A stretch of 5,735 bases of DNA, taken from positions 1 to 5,735 of the forward strand of contig JALULB010000019.1 in assembly GCA_027041035.1 (NCBI GenBank), written 5' to 3'. The notes beneath the pieces are model-generated. The model did not search any database and had not been told where the DNA came from. It saw only the letters and a program-made list of their open reading frames with translations. A program made the translations under genes and the position numbers. Position 1 is the first letter of the stretch, and the number at the start of each line of letters is the position of its first letter. This DNA comes from Sedimenticola sp. (GTDB taxonomy: Bacteria > Pseudomonadota > Gammaproteobacteria > Chromatiales > Chromatiaceae). Below, one piece after another: positions 1 to 5,735 of the stretch.

Positions 1-112
1 AATAAGTTACATCCCTGTAACGATCACATTTTTTGCCTTGATCTGACGCATTTCAGCGGCGATCTGAGCAGTTACCCATGTTTTAAACGACTCGCTGAGT
101 AGTTACAAAGTT
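1..112. other. Unassigned stretch downstream of ubiD
   Basis: No gene is recognisable here. The stretch is visibly AT-richer than the coding DNA beside it. It contains a small perfect inverted repeat at 6-21 (GTTACA, 4-nt loop, TGTAAC). AGTTAC occurs three times on the plus strand, near 5, 70 and 101. A short minus-strand reading frame ends in TAA near position 7, but it has no convincing start, so I do not call it. No T-tract terminator is visible just after the ubiD stop. A 4-bp stem (ACTC/GAGT) near 90-100 is too weak to call. Confidence 0.4.
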
Positions 113-1600
113 TCAGCGTTCTCCGGGCTGATTCGTGGCTGGGAACAATTCGTCCCAGCGGGCGTCGACGCGGCGCTTGATCTCGTCGCTCATGACGATC
201 GGCCGGCCCCATTCGCGATCGGTCTCGCCGGGCCATTTGTTCGTTGCGTCGAAGCCGATCTTGCCGCCCAGGCCGGACACCGGCGAGGCGAAATCGAGAT
301 AGTCTATCGGCGTGTTCTCGACGATGGTGATGTCGCGTGCCGGGTCCATGCGCGTCGTCATCGCCCAGATCACGTCGTTCCACGAACGTGCGTCGATATC
401 GTCGTCGGTGACGATGACGAACTTGGTGTACATGAACTGGCGCAGGAAGGACCAGACGCCGAACATCACGCGTTTGGCGTGCCCCGGATACTGCTTCTTC
501 ATCGTGACCACGGCGACGCGGTAGGAGCAGCCCTCCGGCGGCAGGTAGAAATCGGTGATCTCCGGGAACTGTTTTTGCAGAATGGGCACGAAGACCTCGT
601 TCAGCGCGACGCCGAGTATCGCCGGTTCGTCCGGTGGTCGGCCGGTATAGGTGCTGTGGTAGATCGGCGCGTCGCGGTGGGTGATGCGCTCGATCGTGAA
701 TACCGGGAAGTCGTCGACCTCGTTGTAGTAGCCGGTATGGTCGCCGAACGGGCCTTCCGGCGCGATATCGCCCGGTTGGATATGCCCTTCGAGCACGAAT
801 TCGGCCGAGGCGGGTACCTGCAGGTCACTGCCGAGACATTTCGTCACCTCGGTGCGCGAGCCGCGCAGCAGACCGGCGAAGGCATATTCTGACAGGCTGT
901 CGGGCACTGGGGTGACCGCGCCGAGTATGGTTGCCGGATCGGCGCCGAGCGCGACCGCGACCGGAAAAGGCTCGCCGGGATGCTGGCGTTGCCAGTCGCG
1001 GAAATCCAGCGCGCCGCCACGATGGGCCAGCCAGCGCATGATCACGCGGTTGCGCCCGATCACCTGCATGCGGTAGATGCCGAGGTTCTGCCGCGGCTTC
1101 TCCGGGCCACGCGTCACCACCAGTCCCCAGGTGATCAGCGGGCCGGCATCCTCCGGCCAGCAGGTCTGCACCGGCAGGCGGCCGAGATCGACCTCGTCGC
1201 CCTCCCAGCGATGTTTCTGGCAGGCGGCGGCGCCGATCTTCTTCGGCGCCATGTCGAGTACCTTGCGGAACACCGGCAGCTTGTCCCAGGCATCCTTCAT
1301 GCCTTTCGGCGGGTCGGGTTCCTTCAGGAAGGAGAGCAGCTTGCCGACCTCGCGCAACGCCTCGACCGACTCCTCGCCCATGCCCATCGCGACGCGTTGC
1401 GTCGTGCCGAACAGGTTGCCGAGTAGCGGGAATGCCGAATCCTTGACGTTCTCGAACAGCAAGGCCGGCCCGCCGGCGCGCAGCGTGCGGTCGCAGATCT
1501 CGGTGATCTCCAGGCGGGCGTCGACTTCGGCCGTGACGCGGCGCAATTCGCCGCGTTGTTCGAGTTGAGCGAGGAAATCGCGCAGATCCTTGTATTTCAT
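113..1600 (-). CDS. ubiD: UbiD, 4-hydroxy-3-polyprenylbenzoate decarboxylase
   Basis: This cytosolic enzyme decarboxylates 4-hydroxy-3-polyprenylbenzoate in ubiquinone synthesis, using the prenylated FMN made by UbiX plus a divalent metal. The 495-residue product is close to the usual E. coli length (about 497). Family landmarks read clearly. N172 and IYR 175-177 lie in [12 protein letters not shown] 189-191 and RG 194-195 form the cofactor-binding stretch. E238 lies in SEYAF and the proton-donor position D287 in [14 protein letters not shown]. Further on are [30 protein letters not shown] and the C-terminal [22 protein letters not shown] block. These key residues sit three positions before their E. 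coli counterparts as I recall them. The frame stays open upstream to 1804, but that extension lies inside opdA and does not resemble UbiD. The start at 1598-1600 gives the family N-terminus ([10 protein letters not shown]). It overlaps the opdA stop by 4 nt (ATGA), with a weak AAGG at 1605-1608. Its expression is therefore probably coupled to opdA. No key residue is missing. Confidence 0.97.
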   Translation of the reverse strand: MKYKDLRDFLAQLEQRGELRRVTAEVDARLEITEICDRTLRAGGPALLFENVKDSAFPLLGNLFGTTQRVAMGMGEESVEALREVGKLLSFLKEPDPPKGMKDAWDKLPVFRKVLDMAPKKIGAAACQKHRWEGDEVDLGRLPVQTCWPEDAGPLITWGLVVTRGPEKPRQNLGIYRMQVIGRNRVIMRWLAHRGGALDFRDWQRQHPGEPFPVAVALGADPATILGAVTPVPDSLSEYAFAGLLRGSRTEVTKCLGSDLQVPASAEFVLEGHIQPGDIAPEGPFGDHTGYYNEVDDFPVFTIERITHRDAPIYHSTYTGRPPDEPAILGVALNEVFVPILQKQFPEITDFYLPPEGCSYRVAVVTMKKQYPGHAKRVMFGVWSFLRQFMYTKFVIVTDDDIDARSWNDVIWAMTTRMDPARDITIVENTPIDYLDFASPVSGLGGKIGFDATNKWPGETDREWGRPIVMSDEIKRRVDARWDELFPATNQPGER

Positions 1601-3639
1601 GCCGCCTTGCCACCGATGCCGTTGTGGCGCAACAGCGCGTCGACGTTGGGCTTGCGGCCGCGAAATGCCGTGTACAGGCTCATCGGGTCGGCCGAACCGC
1701 CTTTCTCCAGGATGTTGTGCAGAAAGGCGCCGCCGGCCTCCTGGCTGAAGATGCCCTTCTCCTCGAACAGCGAATAGGCATCGGCGGACAGTACCTCGGC
1801 CCACTTGTAGCTGTAGTAGCCGGCCGCGTAGCCGCCGGCGAAGATATGCGAGAAGGCGTGCGCGAAGCGGTTGAACGCAGGCGGTTGGATCACCGCGACC
1901 TGTTGGCGCACCTCGTCGAGGATCTCGTAGATGCGACCGCCCCGCGCGGGATCATATTCCAGGTGGATGCGGAAATCGAAGATCGAGAACTCCAGTTGGC
2001 GCACCATCGCCATAGCCGACTGGAAGTTTTTCGCCGCCAGCATGCGCTGGTAGAGTTCTTCCGGGATCGGTTCGCCGCTGTCGACATGGCCGGAGATCAG
2101 GTCCAGCGCCTCCTTCTCCCAGCACCAGTTCTCCATGAACTGGCTGGGTAGCTCGACCGCGTCCCAGGGTACACCGTTGATCCCGGAGACCTCCGGATAA
2201 TCGACCAGCGTCAACATATGGTGCAGGCCGTGACCAAACTCGTGGAACAGTGTGATCACGTCGTCATGTGTCAGCAACGCGGGCTGCCCGCCGACCGGCG
2301 GCGAGAAGTTGCAGGTCAGAAAGGCGACGGGTGTCTGGATGCCGCTGGCGGTCTTGCGGCGCGCCACGCAGTCGTCCATCCAGGCGCCGCCGCGTTTGTG
2401 CGGGCGGGCATACAGATCCAGATAGAACTGGCCGCGCAGTCGGCCTTCGGCATCGTGAATCTCGAAGAAGCGCACGTCGGGGTGCCAGGTGTCCACGCCG
2501 GTCTTTTCGTCGATACGCAGGCCGTACAGGCGCTCCACCACGGCGAACAGGCCGGGGATCACGCGGGTTTCCGGGAACCAGGGCTTCAGTTCTTCCTGGC
2601 TGATGTTGTAGCGATGCTGACGCAGTTTCTCGGCGTAGTAGGCGATGTCCCAGGCGTTTAGATCGCTGTTTCCGTGGTGTTCCTCGGCGAAGGCCCGCAG
2701 CTCGGCCAACTCGCGTTCGGCTTGCGGCTTGGCTTTCGCCGCGAGATCGTACAGAAAGCCGAGCACCTCGTCGGGCGTATCGGCCATCTTGGTCGCCAGC
2801 GAGCGTTCCGCGTAGTTGGCAAAGCCCAGCAGGCGTGCCAGTTCGTGGCGATTCGCGAGTATCTCCTCCATTGCTTCGCTGTTGTCCCACTCCCCGGCAT
2901 TCGGGCCCTGCTCCGAAGCCCGTGTGCTGAAGGCCTCGTAGACTTCACGGCGCAGGGCCTCGTCGTCGGCATAGGCCATCAAGGGCAGAAAGGAAGGTTG
3001 CTCCAGTGTCAGCAGCCAGCCGTCCAGCCCCTTCTGTTCGGCGGTCTGGCGGGCCAGGCCCTTGGCGGAGTCGGGCAGGCCGGAGAGTCGGGATTCATCG
3101 CTGATCAGCTTGCTCCAGCCGTGGGTGGCGTCGAGGACATTCTGCGAATACCGGCTCGCCAGGCCCGAGAGTGCCTCGCTGATCTGGCGGAAGCGCTCGC
3201 GCTGTTCGGCGGGCAGGTCGATTCCGGACAGCCTGAAATCGCGCAGGGCGTCATCCAGGGCCTTCTGCTGCGCCGGGGCCAGGGATTCGTCTTGTTGGCG
3301 TACCCGTTTGTAGGCGTCCATCAGCGCGGGGTTCTGCCCCATCTCGGTGGCATAGTTGCTCAGCTTCGGCAGGCAGGCGTTATAGGCGTCGCGCAGCGCT
3401 TCGTTGTCGGCGACCGAGTTCATGTGGCTGACGGGCGCCCAAACACGGCTCAGGCGGTCTTCCAGATCCTCGATCGGCGTGATGATAGCGTCCCAGCGCG
3501 CATCGCTGTTGCCCTCCAACAGCCTCGCGATCGCCTCGCGATTGTGTTGCAGCAGGTAGTCGATCGCCGCTTCGATATGCTTCGGTTCGATGCGCGAGAA
3601 CGGCGGCAGGCCGTTCATGTCCAGCAGGGGGTTGCTCAT
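1597..3639 (-). CDS. prlC: Oligopeptidase A (M3 family zinc metallopeptidase)
   Basis: This cytosolic thimet-type metallopeptidase (OpdA/PrlC) degrades short peptides, including cleaved signal peptides and late products of ATP-dependent proteolysis. The product is 680 residues, matching E. coli OpdA. The N-terminal two thirds is the helical M3 lobe. The zinc site is [10 protein letters not shown] with H466, E467 and H470, and the third ligand is E496 in [18 protein letters not shown]. The C-terminal Tyr/Gly stretch [18 protein letters not shown] (603-620) carries the substrate-binding tyrosines of the family. The start is set by the family-typical [14 protein letters not shown] and by a GGAGA 5 nt upstream (3645-3649). 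It is the first gene of a pair with ubiD (ATGA overlap). Upstream it is divergent from the yrdA-like gene, and a palindromic element begins only about 22 bp before its start codon. Any promoter must therefore lie within or beyond that element. No truncation or frameshift is seen. Confidence 0.97.
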   Translation of the reverse strand: MSNPLLDMNGLPPFSRIEPKHIEAAIDYLLQHNREAIARLLEGNSDARWDAIITPIEDLEDRLSRVWAPVSHMNSVADNEALRDAYNACLPKLSNYATEMGQNPALMDAYKRVRQQDESLAPAQQKALDDALRDFRLSGIDLPAEQRERFRQISEALSGLASRYSQNVLDATHGWSKLISDESRLSGLPDSAKGLARQTAEQKGLDGWLLTLEQPSFLPLMAYADDEALRREVYEAFSTRASEQGPNAGEWDNSEAMEEILANRHELARLLGFANYAERSLATKMADTPDEVLGFLYDLAAKAKPQAERELAELRAFAEEHHGNSDLNAWDIAYYAEKLRQHRYNISQEELKPWFPETRVIPGLFAVVERLYGLRIDEKTGVDTWHPDVRFFEIHDAEGRLRGQFYLDLYARPHKRGGAWMDDCVARRKTASGIQTPVAFLTCNFSPPVGGQPALLTHDDVITLFHEFGHGLHHMLTLVDYPEVSGINGVPWDAVELPSQFMENWCWEKEALDLISGHVDSGEPIPEELYQRMLAAKNFQSAMAMVRQLEFSIFDFRIHLEYDPARGGRIYEILDEVRQQVAVIQPPAFNRFAHAFSHIFAGGYAAGYYSYKWAEVLSADAYSLFEEKGIFSQEAGGAFLHNILEKGGSADPMSLYTAFRGRKPNVDALLRHNGIGGKAA

Positions 3640-3644
3640 GAATG

Positions 3645-3649
3645 TCTCC
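3645..3649 (-). promoter_or_regulatory. Shine-Dalgarno of opdA/prlC
   Basis: GGAGA reads on the minus strand 5 nt before the opdA ATG. It supports the start at 3637-3639. Confidence 0.7.
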
Positions 3650-3661
3650 GTGGGATGGGCT

Positions 3662-3893
3662 AGGAGGCTGTCGGGTTTAGGGGTAATCTACTGCGGCAGT
3701 AGGGAATCGGTCTATTTTTCCGATCTTTTTATTCGGCGCCTCCCTGCGCCTCACCCCTACGGGGCTGGCGTGAAACTTTGCTCCTGGCAAAGTTTTCGTT
3801 AAATAGGCATCACTATTCGCCTCAAAAGATCGAAAAACTAGCCTCGATTCCCCACTGCCTCGCTACGATTCCCTAAACCCAACAGCCTCCTGG
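3662..3893. mobile_element. MITE-like imperfect palindromic element, non-coding
   Basis: The left arm (3662-3729) and the reverse complement of the right arm (3824-3891) align by hand with about 59 identities over 71 columns. The outer tips are the best matched. AGGAGGCTGT then GGGTTTAGGG agree in both arms, apart from one base between them. The inner ends, TTTTTC followed by GATCTTTT, also agree. The central roughly 95 bp (3730-3823) is not part of the palindrome and holds two small hairpins of its own. No open frame resembles a transposase, so any movement would have been in trans. The element occupies about two thirds of the space between the divergent opdA and yrdA-like genes. It may carry or displace the opdA promoter and would fold strongly in a read-through transcript. 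A REP/BIME-like repeat is the main alternative to a MITE, and I cannot assign it to a named family. Confidence 0.6.
3773..3795. repeat. Small perfect hairpin inside the palindromic element
   Basis: AAACTTTG and CAAAGTTT form a perfect 8-bp stem around a 7-nt loop (CTCCTGG). A second, shorter stem (CCCC/GGGG around TAC) lies just before it at about 3754-3763. The AT-rich stem has T residues after it on the plus strand (TTTTCGTT) but no clean U-tract. I therefore call it a structural repeat, not a terminator. Confidence 0.5.
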
Positions 3894-3927
3894 TGGGCTG
3901 ATTTTCGCATAAAGGGGGATGATGGAC

Positions 3928-3956
3928 TTATGAAAGTTGGCGGAAATTGCCATAAT
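3928..3956 (+). promoter_or_regulatory. Weak candidate promoter of the yrdA-like gene
   Basis: CATAAT at 3951-3956 matches the sigma-70 -10 consensus at five of six bases. The best -35 at 17-bp spacing is TTATGA (3928-3933), which is poor at three of six. Transcription would begin near 3963, leaving a leader of about 23 nt. A perfect inverted repeat GCCAT-A-ATGGC (3949-3959) overlaps the -10 and could be an operator. This is inference only. Confidence 0.3.
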
Positions 3957-3973
3957 GGCGATTATCGCTCAAC

Positions 3974-3979
3974 GGTGGA
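3974..3979 (+). promoter_or_regulatory. Ribosome binding site that decides the yrdA start
   Basis: GGTGGA lies directly against an ATG at 3980 but 6 nt before a second in-frame ATG at 3986. Normal spacing favours 3986 as the start. The earlier ATG would leave no spacer. Confidence 0.5.
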
Positions 3980-3985
3980 ATGCAA

Positions 3986-4528
3986 ATGATCAGAGATTTC
4001 GCGGACAAGTCGCCGGATATCGCCAACGACGCGTGGATAGACCCACAGGCAACCGTGATCGGGGATGTGCGTATCGGCGCGCAGTCGTCGCTGTGGCCGG
4101 GAGTCGTCGCGCGCGGCGATATCCATCATATCCGTATCGGCTCGCTGAGCAACATCCAGGACAACAGCGTGCTGCACGTCACCCATGCCGGGCCGTTCGC
4201 GCCGGAGGGGTTTGCGTTGCGCATCGGCGACGGCGTGACCGTCGGGCATCGGGTGATCCTGCATGGCTGCGAGATCGGCGACAACAGCCTGATCGGCATG
4301 GGGGCCATCGTGATGGACGGCGCGGTGGTGGAGTCGGGCGTGATGCTCGGTGCCGGCAGCGTGGTGCCGGGGGGCAAGCGGCTGGAGTCAGGTTATCTGT
4401 ACCTGGGTTCGCCGGCGCGCAAGGTGCGTGAGCTGCGCCAATCCGAGATCGATTACTTCGGCTACTCGGCGGAGCACTATGCGCAGTTGGCCGAGGCTTA
4501 CCGGCGGACGATAGACTACGATTATTGA
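3986..4528 (+). CDS. yrdA: Gamma-class carbonic anhydrase-like protein, YrdA family
   Basis: This is a cytosolic left-handed beta-helix protein of the gamma carbonic anhydrase (CamH/YrdA) group, expected to be a trimer with metal bound between subunits. The product is 180 residues (182 from the alternative ATG at 3980), against about 184 for E. coli YrdA. Hexapeptide-type turns run from about residue 18 to 130. RGDIHHIRIGSLSNIQD carries the conserved R43, D45 and Q58. The histidine ligands are H64 in VLHVTH and H88 and H93 in VTVGHRVILHGC. The stretch KRLESGYLYLGSPARKVREL and an acidic, Tyr-rich C-terminal helix are typical of YrdA. The acidic loop holding the proton-shuttle glutamate of archaeal Cam is absent, as is usual here, so carbonic anhydrase activity is uncertain and its physiological role unproven. 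It is a single gene, divergent from opdA and convergent with the gene at 4559. Confidence 0.93.
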   Translation: MIRDFADKSPDIANDAWIDPQATVIGDVRIGAQSSLWPGVVARGDIHHIRIGSLSNIQDNSVLHVTHAGPFAPEGFALRIGDGVTVGHRVILHGCEIGDNSLIGMGAIVMDGAVVESGVMLGAGSVVPGGKRLESGYLYLGSPARKVRELRQSEIDYFGYSAEHYAQLAEAYRRTIDYDY

Positions 4529-4553
4529 ATGGCCGCCGGAGGAGGCGGCCATT
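4528..4553. terminator. Hairpin between convergent genes, likely bidirectional terminator
   Basis: AATGGCCGCC and GGCGGCCATT form a perfect 10-bp, GC-rich stem around a 6-nt loop (GGAGGA). It begins at the last base of the yrdA stop codon and ends 5 bp before the stop of the convergent gene. Neither strand has a T-tract after the stem. Intrinsic termination may therefore be weak, or the stem may instead protect the 3' ends of both messages. Confidence 0.55.
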
Positions 4554-4558
4554 GGCGT

Positions 4559-5458
4559 TCAGGAGCGGGTCAGGTCGAGGCGGAACTCGATGAACAGGCC
4601 ATCGACGTCGATGGTTGAGCTGATTGTGGCTCGTTGTTCGCCATCGAAAGAGACCGTGCCGATGGATGGCCAGGAGAAATCCTTTGGCCAGGGGTTGTCT
4701 AGCTTGATTGTATCGCCGCTGATCCCGAAGGATAGGTCGTCAAAGATGTTCCGGTCGGGCAGGTTTTCAACTGTTGGAACCGTTATGTCTTCTCCATTCG
4801 GACCTTTCTCTTTCTCAAGGGTAGGGCGATTCACCGCGCAGTCCCGTTGATAGCGGGTGATTTCATCGTCGATCAGGTTACGCGTGTAGTTGAATACATT
4901 GTTCGCGCCAAAGTTGATCTCTATTCGCCACTTACACTGTTGTCCGTTGATCGTATAGGACTGAATGCCGGTCCATTTTCCAGTCAATTTCCCGCCGGCC
5001 TTTCCAGGCTCGACGCGGCTCAACGAGGCCACGTCATAGACGGCGACGGCACCGTTGCCGGTAGCGCCATTCTCCCCGGTGACGACCGCGGTGTAGGATC
5101 CGGGGGCCAGCGTCAGGATGACCGCGGCTTCCTCGGCGCGGGTAGGCGCCTTGCCGGTCTTGGCGATCTCGGCGTTGTTTCCCCAGTCGTTGTTACTGGC
5201 GATGGTTGCCGAGCCTGAATGGATGGTCAGTTTCGGATCGGCCAGCACATTGGGCACGTTGGCGTCCGCCAGGGACGGACCCGCGGCGACGATCAACACG
5301 GTTTGCGGCTCGCTGCCCTGGATCTCGAAACCGGCGATCATGGCATCGTCGCCGGTACCGACCAGACCGCGGGTGGCGATGGCGGTCAGATCGCCGGCCA
5401 GCGCATTCGATAGCATGCCGCTGGCGAGCAGCAATATCAGACTTCTGAAGAACGTCAT
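4559..5458 (-). CDS. Secreted two-domain protein of unknown function
   Basis: I cannot assign a function. The 299-residue product begins with a clear signal peptide (MTFFRSLILLLASGMLSNALAG), with likely cleavage after A21, so it should be exported. Residues about 23-145 form a beta-rich module with RGLVGTGDDAMIAGFEIQG, TVLIVAAGPSLADANV, LADPKLTIHSG, ASNNDWG and LAPGSYTAVVTGENGATGNGAVAVYDV. I recognise this module as recurring in secreted bacterial proteins, but I have no reliable family name for it. Residues about 157-299 are a second beta-rich domain starting GKLTGKWTG and ending FIEFRLDLTRS, with only two cysteines (C175, C207) that could form a disulfide. The overall look is lipocalin-like, which is only a guess. 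The start at 5458 is chosen for the signal peptide and an AAGGA 8 nt upstream. In-frame ATGs at 5491 and 5551 lack such support, and the latter overlaps the promoter. GC content drops markedly in the C-terminal half. Confidence 0.85.
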   Translation of the reverse strand: MTFFRSLILLLASGMLSNALAGDLTAIATRGLVGTGDDAMIAGFEIQGSEPQTVLIVAAGPSLADANVPNVLADPKLTIHSGSATIASNNDWGNNAEIAKTGKAPTRAEEAAVILTLAPGSYTAVVTGENGATGNGAVAVYDVASLSRVEPGKAGGKLTGKWTGIQSYTINGQQCKWRIEINFGANNVFNYTRNLIDDEITRYQRDCAVNRPTLEKEKGPNGEDITVPTVENLPDRNIFDDLSFGISGDTIKLDNPWPKDFSWPSIGTVSFDGEQRATISSTIDVDGLFIEFRLDLTRS

Positions 5459-5466
5459 ACGACTTT

Positions 5467-5471
5467 TCCTT
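5467..5471 (-). promoter_or_regulatory. Shine-Dalgarno of the secreted-protein gene
   Basis: AAGGA reads on the minus strand 8 nt before the ATG at 5456-5458. It decides this start over two longer in-frame alternatives. Confidence 0.7.
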
Positions 5472-5521
5472 GGCGTGTAATTGAATTGCATATCGGCAAA
5501 AGTATAGGGATTCTGTTGCGC

Positions 5522-5551
5522 ATTATCATCAGGATATGATGCGGATTTCAA
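5522..5551 (-). promoter_or_regulatory. Sigma-70-type promoter of the secreted-protein gene
   Basis: On the minus strand, TTGAAA (5546-5551) and GATAAT (5522-5527) each match consensus at five of six bases. They are separated by 18 bp. Transcription would start near 5515, giving a leader of about 57 nt. The gene therefore appears to be transcribed on its own, not only by read-through from the gene at 5588. Confidence 0.55.
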
Positions 5552-5587
5552 GTTTTGTGATAGCCGTCTCCGTGTGGGCGGTTCGCC

Positions 5588-5735
5588 TTATGCATGCGGG
5601 ATCAGGTAATTCTGCTGGGTCATCAGGTCGACCCCGCAATCCAATTGGCTGATCCAGTCGAGAAAGGACTCGATGCTTTCGCTGCCCTGAAAATGGCCGC
5701 CATGCTGCGGTACGAGCATATCGATGTCCAACTCG
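5588..5735 (-). CDS. Metallo-beta-lactamase-fold protein, C-terminal end (partial)
   Basis: Only the last 48 codons before a TAA at 5588-5590 are present, and the gene continues past the right edge. The readable part begins ELDIDMLVPQHGGHFQG and continues through a helix (ESIESFLDWISQLDCG) to NYLIPHA. The PQHG motif matches the last metal-ligand histidine region of metallo-beta-lactamase-fold proteins of the flavodiiron / oxygen-binding di-iron type. In these it is commonly followed by a FxG turn and a short amphipathic helix. The N-terminal HxHxDH metal site lies outside the window. No flavodoxin domain follows, so this is a stand-alone MBL protein, not a full flavodiiron protein, unless such a domain sits upstream. 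Substrate and role cannot be inferred from this fragment. Confidence 0.65.
   Translation of the reverse strand, partial: ELDIDMLVPQHGGHFQGSESIESFLDWISQLDCGVDLMTQQNYLIPHA

Larger units (their letters stand above)
3656..3899. repeat. 6-bp direct repeat flanking the palindromic element (possible target-site duplication)
   Basis: TGGGCT occurs at 3656-3661, immediately left of the left arm. It occurs again at 3894-3899, two bases beyond the right arm. The wider context also agrees (GATGGGCTA against GGTGGGCTG). A short direct repeat hugging a long inverted repeat is what insertion of a transposable element leaves. Six bases is short enough that chance remains possible. Confidence 0.45.

Noticed and set aside
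1..99. Short minus-strand frame ending in TAA near position 7 (about 30 codons)
   Set aside because: It has protein-like composition but no plausible start before an upstream stop, no Shine-Dalgarno and no recognised family, so there is too little to call.
825..1613. Minus-strand open frame of 262 codons overlapping ubiD
   Set aside because: It is a frame-shifted shadow of ubiD, extremely Arg-rich and with no domain. The ubiD frame itself is intact, so there is no frameshift.
1601..1804. N-terminal extension of ubiD by 68 residues
   Set aside because: It lies entirely inside the opdA coding region, has a low-complexity Arg/Gly-rich composition, and is absent from the UbiD family. The start at 1600 gives the normal N-terminus and length.
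2674..3663. Plus-strand open frame of 329 codons opposite opdA
   Set aside because: It is antisense to a full-length, motif-complete OpdA. Its translation shows no recognisable domain, and it is explained by high GC leaving the opposite strand open.
3590..3802. Small plus-strand frame crossing the opdA start and the palindrome
   Set aside because: It spans the opdA N-terminus in antisense and then the inverted-repeat arm. It has no Shine-Dalgarno and no recognisable protein character.
3937..4431. Plus-strand frame overlapping yrdA in another phase
   Set aside because: It is an Arg/Gly-rich shadow. The yrdA frame carries all the family motifs.
5459..5551. Longer start for the secreted protein
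   Set aside because: The extra 31 residues would put a polar segment before the signal peptide, the ATG at 5551 overlaps the -35 element, and neither longer start has a Shine-Dalgarno. The ATG at 5458 has one with good spacing.
1..5735. CRISPR array, tRNA, rRNA, riboswitch or complete transposase
   Set aside because: I saw no regularly spaced direct repeats, cloverleaf-type sequences, rRNA segments or transposase motifs in any frame.

Overview
The window reads as chromosomal DNA from a GC-rich gammaproteobacterium. The evidence is an OpdA/PrlC-type M3 oligopeptidase, a UbiD that follows the E. coli protein with a constant residue offset, and a YrdA-like gamma-class carbonic anhydrase. All three look like the gammaproteobacterial versions. 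A sulfur-oxidiser or Chromatiales-like host would fit, but the sequence does not prove it. Coding DNA is dense, mostly housekeeping and mostly on the minus strand.

Layout from left to right. Positions 1-112 are a short, AT-richer stretch downstream of ubiD with no gene I can identify. Positions 113-1600 (minus) hold ubiD, the prenyl-FMN-dependent decarboxylase of ubiquinone synthesis. Positions 1597-3639 (minus) hold opdA (prlC), a cytosolic zinc oligopeptidase. The opdA stop and ubiD start share an ATGA, so the two form a translationally coupled pair, opdA first. Positions 3640-3985 are a non-coding divergent intergenic region. Most of it is a roughly 230-bp imperfect palindrome flanked by a 6-bp direct repeat, which looks like a miniature inverted-repeat element (MITE). 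Positions 3986-4528 (plus) hold a yrdA-like hexapeptide-repeat protein. A perfect 10-bp hairpin starts at the last base of its stop codon and fills the gap to the next, convergent gene. Positions 4559-5458 (minus) encode a two-domain secreted protein of unknown function, with a recognisable promoter and Shine-Dalgarno site. Positions 5588-5735 (minus) are the C-terminal end of a metallo-beta-lactamase-fold protein that runs off the window.

I see no operon-scale novel system, no CRISPR array, no tRNA or rRNA, and no complete transposase gene. The two items most worth a second look are the palindromic element wedged between the divergent opdA and yrdA genes, and the secreted protein. The two halves of that protein differ sharply in GC content (about 65% against about 49% by hand count), which suggests a domain fusion or a mosaic origin.
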